The notes under the pieces: generated by a model
What the model was told of the DNA's origin: nothing
Seen by the model: the letters and a program-made list of their open reading frames with translations, nothing else
The model's database searches: none
Assembly (NCBI GenBank): GCA_004009845.1
Contig: RMBW01000001.1
Location: forward strand, 186,001 to 250,000
Direction of reading: 5' to 3'
DNA length: 64,000 nucleotides
Origin: Davidsoniella eucalypti
Lineage: Eukaryota; Ascomycota; Sordariomycetes; Microascales; Ceratocystidaceae
Translations under genes and position numbers: made by a program
Shown: one piece after another, positions 25,101 to 37,791 of the stretch
Layout: each line of letters starts with the position of its first letter
Numbering within the stretch: the stretch's first letter is position 1

Positions 25101-28100
25101 TTAGTAACTGCATAATGTTTGCAAAAAGTGTGAAAACCTTTTCGTAGGAAGTCATTTTATTCAACTCCGGCAGAAAGAAGGGCGGTGTAAAACGATGTTC
25201 CGAATCGGTCGTGCAATGTATAAAAAGTGCAGCATGCCCTGTGTAAATAGTGACTCGAATTATGTACAGATACGACTTGGTTAGCTGAACCTGAACTTGC
25301 TTAATGAGCGGTCGGACGTCCAGGCCTACATGTAGTATTACTGCAATCTACAATTATAACTCTCTTGTATTCTTCGTATATTTCTGCTAACAAACATGAG
25401 TCCACATGTATCATCAGACAAGCTTCACACAGCTTTGTCTAGCCACACAAACATGTGAAATGCATGTGTCCACTCTCTACTGTGCATGCTAGGAAAAAAA
25501 ATATGATCAAATTCAACTGCCGAATAAGGCCATGCCGGTAGTAACCTCATAGAAAAGAAAGATAGACAAACGAGTTCGTATCAAGTCATGATTGAGGGCC
25601 AGTGTAACTACGACGGCAACGATGATGCATTCCCATATTCCCTCTGCGGCACTGCTATCATACTATGTAGTCTGCAGTTGGAAAAGCTAGATCATAGCTC
25701 TGCTCGGCCTCCGAGGAGCAAATCTGCATATGCAAAGGAACTGTTACTTCTTCTGTAAGACTCTTGCCTTAGTTCCTCTAGGTTCTCGTTTTTCCTGCAC
25801 TTCAACGCCCTAATTCCTTTTTTTTTTCTGGCGTTGAAGGCCCAAACAGTCTGAGCTTTTTTTTTCAGTTCCCTGCCATTCTTAAAACCATGGTGGATGG
25901 ATAGATGAAGATTTTGTCTTGCATCCGTGGTTCGTCAGCCAGTAAGAACCAACCGCTAAGCATATTCAATGTCAAAAGGCCAAGAACAACATTGTGATAT
26001 ATGTAAAGTGGCACTGAATATCTGAAAGCTCACGTAGCCTTGCATATCTCCATAGCGAGCAAAGTATGGCTCGAACGTAGAACATAGGCCTCGTCCGGCC
26101 CTATATGTCCATGTTGACCCTATTGCTTCTCATCTCTTCTTCTACAGTGTGTTCGGCCATGATGGTCCTCTAGGGACAGGTAAGTGTCGGAAAGAACGAG
26201 TGGCCGGCCAATGTCCCAGACTGCCCCGGGTTACAACCGAGATGGTCGAAAGAGCAAGTTGTGACCACCGGTGCGACTGCGATGTGTTCCTAATGTCTCA
26301 ATGTCAGTCTATATCGGCAAGTACATCGTTTCTTTTATTGAGTGGGCCTTTGCCGTCACTAGCAATACATACAGATGTTAGTATCCATACAAGCATACGG
26401 GCGTAACTAGATCTACATGCCCATCTTGATCCTTTGTATATATTGGTAGTAAGCCCCGTTCTATGTGTACAGCTATAGTTGTATATCCTTTCGCCCCTCC
26501 TCCTCATGCGATCCTCCGGCCCTTTCTTTACCCTCCCTCTTTGCCTTCTGTTTTTGCTCTCCTTCCCTCTATTGAAGTCGTTTTCTCTTCGGTTTCGGTT
26601 GTCCTACTTCATTTCCATGCTTGCCCGAGCATCGGATTGGTCAAGGAAGTAAGAACAAGCCCATCTATGGCCGTGTATTAGCCCACGAACAACATGGGAT
26701 CGTGATCCGGGAGGGGCTAGCAGTCACTAACAACAACAGTGGTAGTAGCATAGTTGCTATGGTCAGATACGGTATATAATGTAGAGTAGCTTTTATACAA
26801 CTACAACTATGCTATGCATAGTAGCAGTGCTGTCACAAGGCTATACATGTATGCAAGGCATTGGCCTGCTATTATGGTAAGCAGTCGGGCTGGCCTCGGG
26901 CTAGTCGATCGACTGGTTGACTGGACAGGCGTGACCAATGGCTCAGGCAGCAAACAGCTTCAAAACAGTAAGATAACACGAGTTCAACCAACCAGAAAAC
27001 AAAAGCCCCTAGGCAAAGGCCTGCAGCAGCTGCAGGAAAAAAAAACATTGCACAGCATTTCGACCATGTAGAAACGAGCCCTGGCCTGGTTTGATCCTCA
27101 TCTGGGCGTATCTCTGACAATGATAATAATGATAATTTATAGGGACTCTGAAAAGAAAAGAAAAGAAAAGAAAAGACAAGAATAATAATTATTAAAAAAA
27201 AAATTGCCCTTGAGAAACAAGGCTGTGTTTAGTTTCATCGTCGGTTGATTTTCCAGTCGGTTTTTTCCTCAACGTCAGCCTAGTCAGACAGAATGTGCCC
27301 TAAAAAAAAAGAAGAAGCAATTCAAGGAAAGGAACTACCCAATGCTCCCAGCGCCACCGAGTTTTGATAAAAAAGCACAGTCTGTCCACTATCTACAAAG
27401 AGCAAGTGCCATCTTTGACCGACGATATGTACAAGTATCTTTGCCGTAGTTTTCGTACTAACTTGTTATTGAATGGCTCGTAAATCCCATTTCCTTTCCT
27501 CCGCGCGTAAATCAAAACAGGAAGGCACTGGTTTTCTTATTCTTGCCTCTCTGTTGTCTATCTTCTAACTCTATTACAAAAATATGCATTGCAAGGAGCC
27601 TCGATATCAATGTCAAAGCAAACAATCTAGAGTGTGGGTGGTCCAGAGTCCGATCTAAGTAGAGTCTGATCTAAAGTGTGGGGGTTTCGGCGAACTCGGT
27701 TTATTACAAACAAGTCAGGGAAATCTCCAAAGGCATTGGCATTGCCTAGATTAGCAGATTAATAGGCTCGTGACTATCTTGTTATCATTCTCTTGGTTTA
27801 CTCGATTAGGACTGCTTTTCTCGGTTTTTTTTCTTCTCGGTTTCGCAGCTGATGTCTGTAACTTCATGGAGTTTAGTTCAAAGGCAAGAAACAACGCGGT
27901 CTATAGTATTTAGCACTTCTTTGATCAGGGTTTGCCTAAACTCGATATCATCAAATTTCTCAGCGATCTTGACGGGCGGGAAGGAAACAATAGGCGCTGT
28001 CGTCCAGAATTGTCGATTAAGCTAGCGGCTTAGCGGCTCGGACACAAAAACAGGGAGAACAATAATCGATGGCTTGCTAGTATATATACCCTAACCCTAG
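22101..28100. other. Gene desert, part 2, with simple repeats and telomere-like motifs
   Basis: No protein or RNA gene was recognised. It contains an (AT)n tract at 22,754-22,773, an (AAAAG)5 tract at 27,151-27,175, and telomere-like strings near 24,239-24,262 (CCCCTAACCCCAACCCTAGC) and 28,089-28,100. All open frames are short and lack motifs. Confidence 0.4.
27151..27175. repeat. (AAAAG)5 microsatellite
   Basis: Five perfect tandem copies of the pentamer, continuing into degenerate A-rich sequence. Confidence 0.9.
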
Positions 28101-31100
28101 GCGGTGCTATATCACGAACCTGCGACGGGAAAGTCACGTAGCAATGTTTAAAATAAAATTAATACTATAGTTCTGACTTACAAAGGATCGTATTTTTTTC
28201 TGTTTCTTTCCCATATTTTGCTATTACATGTGCCCTAGCAAGCAATCTATCCTTGGACGCTCGAATGAGTCCGAAGAGTTGTTGCGCAGTCAGAGGAGCC
28301 GTGCAACGTTGTGCTATGATAGCCAGCTGAACTCTGTGTATGTGTGATCTATGATAACACACCTCTAGAGATGGAATATCCAATGATGAGGCGTGATATG
28401 TGATAGATTATGAGTCGAACTGCACATTTGCTCTTCATATATCTATCTGAATCTAAGACATGCAACCTAACCGCCTAATGTAGCTCCTTGCATTGACGAG
28501 TCTACCTGGTCTGCATGTTTAGCAACGTTTGTATCTATTACAGTGGACTGTAGCGGCCTTTTTTTCGAGCATGTATGTATGTCTTTCGATTACCGTTGTT
28601 CATCTCCAGCCCTGAGACCACCTAGATCTCTCTCTATATATAAATCTAGTCAAGAGAAAAGACAGACAAGGCCCTTGCAGCAGATCGAAATATTCATCTG
28701 CGAACCTGTTGGGGGGCAAAGCGAGCCGAAGTATCGAGAAATACCATGTTTTATTATTTTTTACTTCAAGAGTAGAGTTATGGTATCTGAAGCGACGACA
28801 TGCCAAGCTAAAGATCAGCCTCCTCCCCTATATAATTATTTTTAAAAAAAAAAAAAATTAGAAAACGAGTTAGTTGCCTCGGAAGAGAAGGGGCAAGAGA
28901 AGACGACCTGTTGATATGGTAGTTGAATGACGCTCGCCTCAAAAACTGAAATGGAGCAAATAGCCACTGTGGTTTTAGAGCAAAAAAATACTAAGAAAAG
29001 GAAGGGCAGCTTTGTTCTACTTTCTTCATACAGAAGACTTTCGTTTGTTCGGAACCCTATTCCCCCCTCATAGCCGATTCTTATTCCCCCCCCTGAGCAG
29101 GCTAAATATGTAGATAAGTACATACAGCCAGCTTCTTCATGAGGAGATAGTTACCCACTTCCCCTGGAATGTGGGATACAGCTTACTATGGTGAAAAGAG
29201 ACTAAGATAAAGAGGAGACTTCACGAGAAACATGTTCGTTTAGTATGAGAAAACAGGACACGAAGAGAAGAAAGAAATTGTAGCATCAGAAAGAAAAAGA
29301 AAAAAAAAATTGACGAAAAACGTGGCAGAGCTCTCTGCATATTTCCTGCCTCAAAAACGGCGCAACAACTCTGAAAGCTGAAGCTGAATTACGGCATTTC
29401 CTCGTTCTCTGACAAGCCCCATATATTAAAGTACGGCTTTATTGAAATTCACCCGTTACTCCTACACTGGAAAAATCGAAAACAAAGGACTATATTTGAC
29501 GCCGGAAGAGCTGTTACTAGGACGAATTAATTTGTTTTCTCGTACTTACTATGTCTCAATTTTACTAATTTTTTCGACAAACGGAGCTAGGAGTCCGGCT
29601 GCGGCTAATACATGCTTGGAATCAATGCATATATAGTTGTACTCTTCTAATTGAATTTGTGCGGATAGAAGACAACTCATCCGTTGGAGCTTATCTAGTT
29701 TTTCTTTTCTTTTCTTTTATCTTCCATTCGTTTTCTAGTTATATTTGTTAAACTATGGAGTTCTGTGGATCAATCATGTGAGAATGACTAGCTTGACGAT
29801 CCAATGATATGCAGGTAGTCGTGATGAGAAGCTATTCTTTATATTATTGTTATTATTTTTATCGTCTTACTATGTCATATGTTCAGCACTCAAGCCTTTG
29901 TGCATAACGCACGTAAGTCTGCTCGTCTAAATTATAGACTGTGTAAGCTGGAGAGTTTAACATTTTATTTCCTTACGCATGCAAGAAATCCCTTAGTGCT
30001 CAGCCTAGATATAGCCATGGAAACAGGCAACAGTACATGCATTATTATTAAATAAATACAAATCTACACTTCCGGCGTATTTCCACGTTCGCTTAAGAAT
30101 GATTCCATATCAGGTTTTGTGATCATAGAGATAAGAAAGACAGATACTGTACTGTTCTTGATCTTGGAGAGAAAACAAGGCATTGATCGATATTGTTTTG
30201 TTATGGCGTGGAACAAAGCACACGATACAAGAAAACTAACAATACAAACTAGACTGTTTGTTCTCTAGGATCTCATTGGCCAACATTACGAGTAGTCGCA
30301 GGTTTTAGCAAAGGCATGGTAATAATATCCGATGTATAATATGACCCTCACACATGTACATGTAGTTATAGTTGTTGTATTCCAAGTATCATCGGGCAGA
30401 TAGATCGATTGTGTATGAGAAATGATCGTGTGGCCCGTGATTGTTCGTACAGGAGCCAATACAACCGTAGCTGTAACTATCCGTTCGTCTCAAGGCCACG
30501 ATACAAGATGCTGTGGTAGATAGGATATACATATCTCATCATATAATGTATAGCTCACCTGCCGGATTCATGCCCGACTTCGTTATGTAGGTCCTTTGCT
30601 ATGATAACCGCATAGAGCTTGGTTCGTCCACCGTCGCCTTCTCCTTCTCCTTATTACTACGTAAAACGTACCGAAACTAAACTAAAGACTCCAAAAAGAA
30701 CTTGGAACGCCAGGGCCATATGGTTTGATTTAATTGTTCGTGCCAATTGCCGAAGGGATAATAACCATGTACAAGTATTTTATATGTACCTCAGGTTTCT
30801 TTCTGCTTACAAATGGGATCTATCTCGATGAAAAAATAATTCCTTTATTTTTTTCTTTTCTTCAGACAAGCTCTGAAAATAGATGAGGCTCTTATGAGGG
30901 TTTGCCAAGAGCTCCCTATTCCTTGAAATTACAGATTCGAATTCGGCAAAAAAAAAAAAAAAAGAATAGCCAGTCCGACAGCACGTCAAATATGTCATGA
31001 AGCTCCTGTGTAGCACTAGAATCTAGATGTATAATGAGGAAATTCATAGCAGGGAGTTATCTGGCTTGGCCTTTACTAGCTCGCATTTTCTGGTTAATTC

Positions 31101-34100
31101 GGGTTAAACTGGTCATCTTAAACCCTACTGATATTTGGTTATGTGTGTGTCTACACATATGTACACGTATATGTTTTTATTTTTATTTATTTATAGATCT
31201 ACAACTTGGTGCAATCAGCTTCATGATAAAAACAGGGACCACAAACAAACCTCGCCCTTTCTTACGATACTTTATGATACCGTTCTTCCGCCTCCTCCAC
31301 TCTGAATTCCACCAGGTTACCTATGATCGTATCGAAGATATACTCGGTTCGTACATCTTTGTGTTCTTGACTCTTCGATTGGTGACCTTGTCGATACATA
31401 ACAACTGTTCTATTTTAGTGGGTGTTGGTCCGACATACAGTCTGAGCAGAGCTCGTTCTCTTTTGGGAAGAAAATGGGCGACTAGAAAGGACCATGGAAG
31501 ATCCTAGTTCACTCATATGGACATACATACAATACAATAGAGATCATGTTCATGTTGTTGTTGGGGGGGGGTTTTTTGCACCAAATTTCCGTTTTAGCTC
31601 ATAGAAGACGGAAAGCCCTTTTGCCGCTACAACATATCTTTGTATAACTGATTCTATCATACCAATTACTCTTGTCATGTGGAGATGAGCTCGCATGTGA
31701 TTTAGTTGGAAGTTGTTATCAATATCTTGCTGTCTATCATTTTTCCTAACAATCATCTTTTATCTCTAATGTACAGCCTGATTGCGTTTATTAGTTCTTG
31801 GCATTCGTTACTCGTAATCTTGTTGTTATTCTTGTCACTTGAAAGGGACAACGTGTTTATGTACTTGCTTAAACAGAAGAGTTAATGCTTGTAGAACAAA
31901 GCTTCAAGGAAGAAAAGCAAAGACTGAACGAGGTTCAAGGGTTGATACCCCATCTGACTATCTTCAGCACTACATGGTCCATCCCAGCACCGGGGCAGCT
32001 TTCCGTAGCCCTTGTTTCTTTAGATACTAATATCTAACTTGATACTACCTCTTTTTATACTTTTTACTGGTATAAACTAGCATAGGTCCCGGCTGTCACG
32101 AGCTTGTGCTAGCGGTAGTGAGTTGTATCACAAGATGGACAAGAGTGAAAGATACTTGATCCTGTTATGGGCTAGGAAAGAGAGGGGAGAGAACAGGCCA
32201 AGCTAAGAACCCTTTTTGCTTTCCTCCCCTCTTTTGTTTTGCGTTCGTGGGTTTGGTGGCTTATCAATCCAACCAAAAGCCAAATCGTAATCGAAACTCT
32301 CGAAGTAATCCTGGTTCGTTGAACCTCTTTTTTGAGTTCCTTACAACTGTGTCAACCGGACTTTAGGATAATACTATTAAGACCGTAATCTAGATAACGA
32401 GTGAAGAGACCTGTTGTCAAATATCTTCAATACACTTCTGTATGTTGGCATATAAGGAATGCAGGAAATAAACGACCCCTTGTACTGTTGTCATTGTCGA
32501 AGAAAGACGTGCTATTGATAGCCATCTTTATAAGCTCGCTTCTATACTATAAGCATATTGATGTTTGGATCATATTCATCCTTACTTTATCGGATCTAAA
32601 GTAAGGTAAGGCTTTTTTATCCTATTACTCCATTTTTGGCCAGTTGAATGAGCCTTTATTCGTGTTTATTCTCCGAAAGAGTGATGCTAGATATCGGAGT
32701 CAGGATCACCTTCCTCTGACTGCATCCGCAATTCCTTCGTGACATTGATGTTTGTATCTATCGTTTGTGGTGACTTTTACACGGCCTTTGGAGATACAAA
32801 AGTTATCGGAATAGGAGAAGATGTGTACATGACTGTAATACTAGCCAGTCACGATAGCTGATAATATGTAGTTCAACCGCGGACCGATAGAGATTGAGGA
32901 AATGAGCAAGTGACCAAACGATAGGGCCGAGAGCATAGCGGGCTAGTTCTCCATTCCTACAGATAGTACACAAGTCTGTCTCTCTGTACAAATACATTGT
33001 ACTTTAGTTTTGGCATATACAAGTATCTGTATGCACAATTAGTGTACATACATCTTTCTATCCACCTTGAACGCCCGGGCCATAATCACCTTGTTTATTT
33101 GGCATCTGTTAGTCTTCGATATGTAGTCATGCGTGGCTCTCCATTAATAGAACCCCCGAAAATGCGAAGGTGAAAACATCGAGGCAAAGCATATAGCATG
33201 GCCCGTCCATAAAAGTCTGCGCGGGATGCCAAAACGTGCCAAGTTATACAAAGCTCTTACATAAGACCGCTCAATGGGCCATGCCGCTCGCCACAATTAC
33301 GCAGTTCTTTTTTATCTTTCTTTCTTGTTTTTCGGGTGTAAGAAAGCACAGACTGGTCGGCAAGCTACCTATTTTCCGACTCTTGAGCTCACATCGAAGA
33401 GAGAAAAAAACCACAGAAGAAAAAAAGAAAGACCTTGCGTTTTTACACAGCATGCGTTAGTTAATCTGGGCAAAGATGTTGAGTCGCCGTAACTTCCACA
33501 TTGGCTGTGGCTTTTTATCTTGTATGGTGGCAAGTTGCTTTCGTATAGTGAGCTAATTAGTGGCTGAATTTCAAGGAATGGACAAAAAAACGAATCGATT
33601 CTAATAATAAGAATATCTCAAGAGCCAACGTCTAGATAAGTCGGGGGATGCATCATATATTGCATATTTTACACACTGTTTTGTTGTCGTCTGCTAATGT
33701 GTGTTAGCAAAGAAATTCTTGAAGCGACTAGAAAGTGCATGGAATATAGGTTTTGATCGATGATCGCCCTCTAATATTGAGCAAGAACGTGGAGAAGTCA
33801 GCCTTTCCAGTGCTCTAGAGGGAAAAAAAAAAAAGAGCGGGAAAATGGGAAAGGGATTAGGATAGAAAGAAAAGAAACAGGGCAGGCACGACTAAGAGCG
33901 ACGAACAGCTCAAACAATCGCCGGGGATGAAAGGATCTTGATGTTGCATTTGTATATCTGGGCAACTCAGAGCAAGTATCGTCTCTTTGCTTATGCCCAG
34001 TGATAGCGGCAAAGTCAAGGTGCAATTACAGTAGCGGCAGCTGGCAGTGTCTGGTTGGCCGTTTTTTCCATTCTTGCTACTGTTTCTTTGGTTGTGGACA

Positions 34101-35900
34101 GGCCTTGGTGCCCTTGTCTCATCAGGATGGAACAGTGTGGGTAATGACAAATGGATAGTTGAATAGATAGCTGAATATGGGGGAATGGGGCGAATGAAGC
34201 AGTGTAAATGGGTATTTAACACAGTACAAATGCGAAAATGGACAGGAGGATTGGGACGTCGATGTGGGTCCATAGTTTTATGAAATCCCACTACTAGCTT
34301 ACCCGCTGCAGTAATCCTTGTAGGCTGCTTGTATTGAGTATTGATTAGTGAGTAGTGAGTAGCGTAATAATTTGGCCTACGTGCAGAGATAGCTCGAATG
34401 AACTTGCGGATCGCTTTGGTCTAGAGACACGGTATTTTGCCAGACAATAAAGACAATCAAAGAACGGACCTGAAGACACACGCGTAGTGTATTGTTTGAT
34501 AAGAAGAAACAGTACAAACTGACAGCTGAGCAGGATAACATATCTGTTCTAATCAGCACAAATATATTGCGCTTTGAAGGATCGAGAGGGAAAGGATATT
34601 GAATAATTCGATAAATAAAACAGTGGCGTCGAGCTTTATTGGCTACGGTCTGTGATGGGGGGCTTGTGACTTTTGCTCCGGCAGCATCGATTCGGGGGGT
34701 CTTTGCAAATAGATGGCAATATAATAAAATAATAAAATACGGAGGGTCGAGAGACCTGAAAACCAAGAACTAGATCTTTTTCTTGTTTTTATTGATCGCG
34801 GCTGGAGAAGAAGGATCGGCTTAAAGCAAAAAAAGAGACATGGTTGCTGCGGTTGGCTAGACGGGCATAAAAAATCTCCTACGCGGTGCAGAAGCTTCTA
34901 TTCAAAGTGATGAATACAATCAGAGCTAACTATACGTAACGTATAATTTTTCATTGGCTTTTGTTCTGCCCACAGTAGTAGGATTACACCATAGTCGGCC
35001 GGATCCACTATAGTTGCAGTATACATATATAATGATGAACACCTGTTCTCTATTTGGGCGCCCTTCTTCCGCAGCTCTAGATGGAGTTTTCTTCGCCGTG
35101 CATAGTAGCTGCATAGTAGGATAGACTCTTTGATCCTTGCGCTGGGCTGCAAAGTCGTAAAGCGGCCTGACTAGGACCGTGGATTGATGGTGTCGAGGGG
35201 ATGATAGCTGTATTTGTATATTTCTCGATGTCTGCGATTTGGAGAGGCGCCTGGAGCCTATACCTGCATATCGTCACATCAAGATGGACGGGCCGGTCTA
35301 TCTGTAGGATATCAAGCGCAGTAGCAGTCGCTTTGTTGCGCTGTAACTGCAAATCCCCCTCTTATGAAGGTCATTTCAGCAATATATTGTATCATGTTCT
35401 GTTTATTATTATTTTCCTTTCACCGGCTGGCTGCTGCTGCTGTGTACTTGCCAGCAAAGCCTTGCCTACTGCAGCCATCCGCCTTTTGTCTGCAACATAC
35501 ATATATGTACAAGACATACATACCACATGCATACACACCAAGTCCCTTCGAGGCGATATGGAAGCCAAAGCCTGAACGAACAGACAAATACCACAATATC
35601 AGCTCCTTGTTTCGCCCTTCCTGGTCTTTCTCTCCTTCTCTTCTTCTTGTTTCTCCCGCTATTCACGAACCCACGATTCTACCTGACATCTGACTGCCCT
35701 CAAGTACGACGCCGGTATCAACAATCAACAATCAACAATCGAATCAATATCGCACGCACGGCAAAATTACATCGAACCCAGCAATTAGTTGCCCGCTATC
35801 CGAGGTTTATTCGACACTTTATTTCGCAATTTCTCTTTCCTTGACTTTGGCCTCGCCCGCCACCAAGCACATTTTTGTACGAAAAATAACCGTTCAACCC
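28101..35900. other. Gene desert, part 3
   Basis: No supportable gene. Frames such as 31,034-31,507 (plus) and 33,857-34,291 (minus) are over 140 codons but have no motif, erratic composition and many alternatives of similar size around them. Homopolymer runs are frequent (for example A runs near 28,845 and 30,949). Confidence 0.4.
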
Positions 35901-36603
35901 TTCGACTTGGCCAGAAAATCTATTTAATTTTCTATTTTCTTTATTATTAATTTTCTCTTGGCTTTATTGACCCCTTCACCCCGGACCCTGTACATAAGAA
36001 AAGAAAAGAAAAAAAAAGAAAAAAGCTCAACCCAGCAAGTAAAAAAGAAAGGCCTGCTGTCCTGACCCCCTGCCATTGTTGTTTTATCTGTTTACCACGC
36101 CATTTAATAGGCTATTTTATTGTTCTCTTGCCTCCAAATTCCATTTTCCCACACTAAGTCCCCCAAAAAGCATACAAGAATAAAGAGAAAGCCTTGGACT
36201 TTCACTTCCCCCCTCCCAGTCCTCATCAAAAAAACGAAAGCCGAGGCCTGTTATTATATTCCTCTTTCTGCCGCTAGCGCCAACGCTACCAAACTCGCCT
36301 GTGCTTGCTATTTCCCTGTTTTATTCTTTTTTTTTTTTTTTGCCCTGGCGTTGCCTTCCTTGCTTGCTGCTTCCAGGCCTTCCGTCCACTGTAACGTTTT
36401 GACCAAGCCCTGAACAGGAACCAAACAAGCGCTATACACACCACTGCCCTGTCCAGTACTGCTGAACACGAGCTCTGCCTTATTATTATTTGCATCCGCA
36501 TTTTATTTTCCATCCTTTTCCTCTTTTGTTTTTCTTTCTTCCCCCCTTCCCTACATTCAAGCTGGCTTCACCACTGCCATCCGACGACGACAAAGCCACC
36601 ATC
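35901..36603 (+). promoter_or_regulatory. Pyrimidine-rich leader/promoter of the 36.6-kb gene
   Basis: The last ~700 bases before the ATG at 36,604 are strongly enriched in C and T on the coding strand, with runs such as the poly-T near 36,329 and TTTCTTTCTTCCCCCC at 36,531-36,546. CT-rich tracts just upstream of transcription or translation starts are common in highly expressed filamentous fungal genes. The transcription start itself cannot be placed. Confidence 0.45.
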
Positions 36604-37791
36604 ATGGACGCTTTAAAAAACATCGCCAACAACGTGCCCGAGTGGGGTAACAAGCTCGCCACCTTCAAGGACGAGATCGATAAACGCCAGGTTGAATTGG
36701 CGTCGCTGAACGAGCCCGCACCATCCAAGTCCCTTAAGCATCAGGGCTCGACTGAGTCTCTCCGCCCACAAGATGAGATCGACGAACGAAAAGAACAGCA
36801 AGAAGAAGAAGACGCCCGAAACATCGAAAATGACTTCAACAGCAAGCCTACCGCCGTTCTCAAAGCTCCTACCGGCCTGACCGCCATGTCTCCTGCTCCA
36901 CCAGCAGCTGCCAAGAGAGAGAAGATGGAGGTCGATGAGACCGAGGAGGCTGACAGAGCCCTTCTGAAGAACACTTACACATGCCTCACATCAAAAGCCA
37001 TGGCGAGATCACCAGCTCAAGCCGTTCTTGTTGCTCAGGCTCGTGCCCGTGAGCAGGTCCGCCGCAAGAACCGCACCACCTCGGTGACTTCAATCGAGAA
37101 CGAAGACAAGCCTGCCCGCCGCAATGGCAAGTTCCGCACCCGCCGCATGATCATTGTCTACTACGATAGCTTCGTGCAGAGCTTCTTCGAGGAACTGGTC
37201 AAGTTCGTGTCAGCTAGCCGCAACTTGATACGCAAGGCTAAGATGACTGCCAAGGTCGCCCACATTAAGCGGGTTGCCGAGATGGAGTCGCAGGATGATG
37301 ACTCTTCTTCGCCTTCGTCTATGGGCCCCCCTGGTAGCCTTGGCTTGCAAGCCACCATCACACCCCGTCTGCCATCGGTACGGTATAACGCTCGTTCTTC
37401 CCGTATGGGAGCCTATGGCGTCGGCTTGAGCAAGCCCACTGATGCCTACGACCGCCTCGACAAGGCTCTAGAGTTTGTCCAGAGCCAGAGCGAGCGTGGT
37501 GCCCACCAGTTCCTGCGTGACGGTGACTGTGGCGAGGAGATCATGGCCATTGCTAAGCGTATGCAAGAAGCCAAAGAGATTGCCGAGAGCGAGATGCAGC
37601 GTATTCTCACCGAGGAGCCCGAGTTGGCGAGAGAGAGCGGAGAACTTAACAAGGTCCGTACTCATCGCCCAACTTCGATGCGCCGGGAGTTTACTCTTTC
37701 AAAGTCTCTGTCCATTCCATCAGCGCCTGGAATTGCAGAGGAGCGCAACACAACGACGATAATTTCACCACCACTGGAGATTGACTCATAG
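36604..37791 (+). CDS. Conserved Pezizomycotina protein of unknown function
   Basis: Single-exon gene for 395 residues, starting at MDALKNIANN after a CT-rich leader and the context CACCATCATG. It resembles from memory an uncharacterised protein conserved among Aspergillus-like fungi. Recognisable parts are an N-terminal WGNKLATFKDEIDKRQ helix, GSTESLRP (residues 48-55), a central basic block ending in RTRRMIIVYYDSFVQSFFEE (about 178-197) followed by LVKFVSASRNLIRKAKM, and a C-terminal part with LDKALEFVQSQSERGAHQFL and DGDCGEEI. It is mostly charged and helical, without a signal peptide or membrane span. A frame extension to 36,490 exists, but that segment is the pyrimidine-rich leader translated and is unlikely to be protein. 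Function is unknown; no enzyme motif is visible. Confidence 0.85.
   Translation: MDALKNIANNVPEWGNKLATFKDEIDKRQVELASLNEPAPSKSLKHQGSTESLRPQDEIDERKEQQEEEDARNIENDFNSKPTAVLKAPTGLTAMSPAPPAAAKREKMEVDETEEADRALLKNTYTCLTSKAMARSPAQAVLVAQARAREQVRRKNRTTSVTSIENEDKPARRNGKFRTRRMIIVYYDSFVQSFFEELVKFVSASRNLIRKAKMTAKVAHIKRVAEMESQDDDSSSPSSMGPPGSLGLQATITPRLPSVRYNARSSRMGAYGVGLSKPTDAYDRLDKALEFVQSQSERGAHQFLRDGDCGEEIMAIAKRMQEAKEIAESEMQRILTEEPELARESGELNKVRTHRPTSMRREFTLSKSLSIPSAPGIAEERNTTTIISPPLEIDS

Noticed and set aside
31034..31507. 157-codon frame in the gene desert
   Set aside because: No domain, implausible mix of residues, and no supporting splice sites or neighbours; length alone is within chance for this composition.
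33857..34291. 144-codon minus-strand frame
   Set aside because: Cys/Pro/His-rich without a repeating metal-binding pattern, and several competing frames overlap it.
36490..36603. N-terminal extension of the 36.6-kb gene
   Set aside because: Translates to a Phe/Pro/Leu run from pyrimidine-rich DNA and lacks resemblance to the family; the ATG at 36,604 has a good context.
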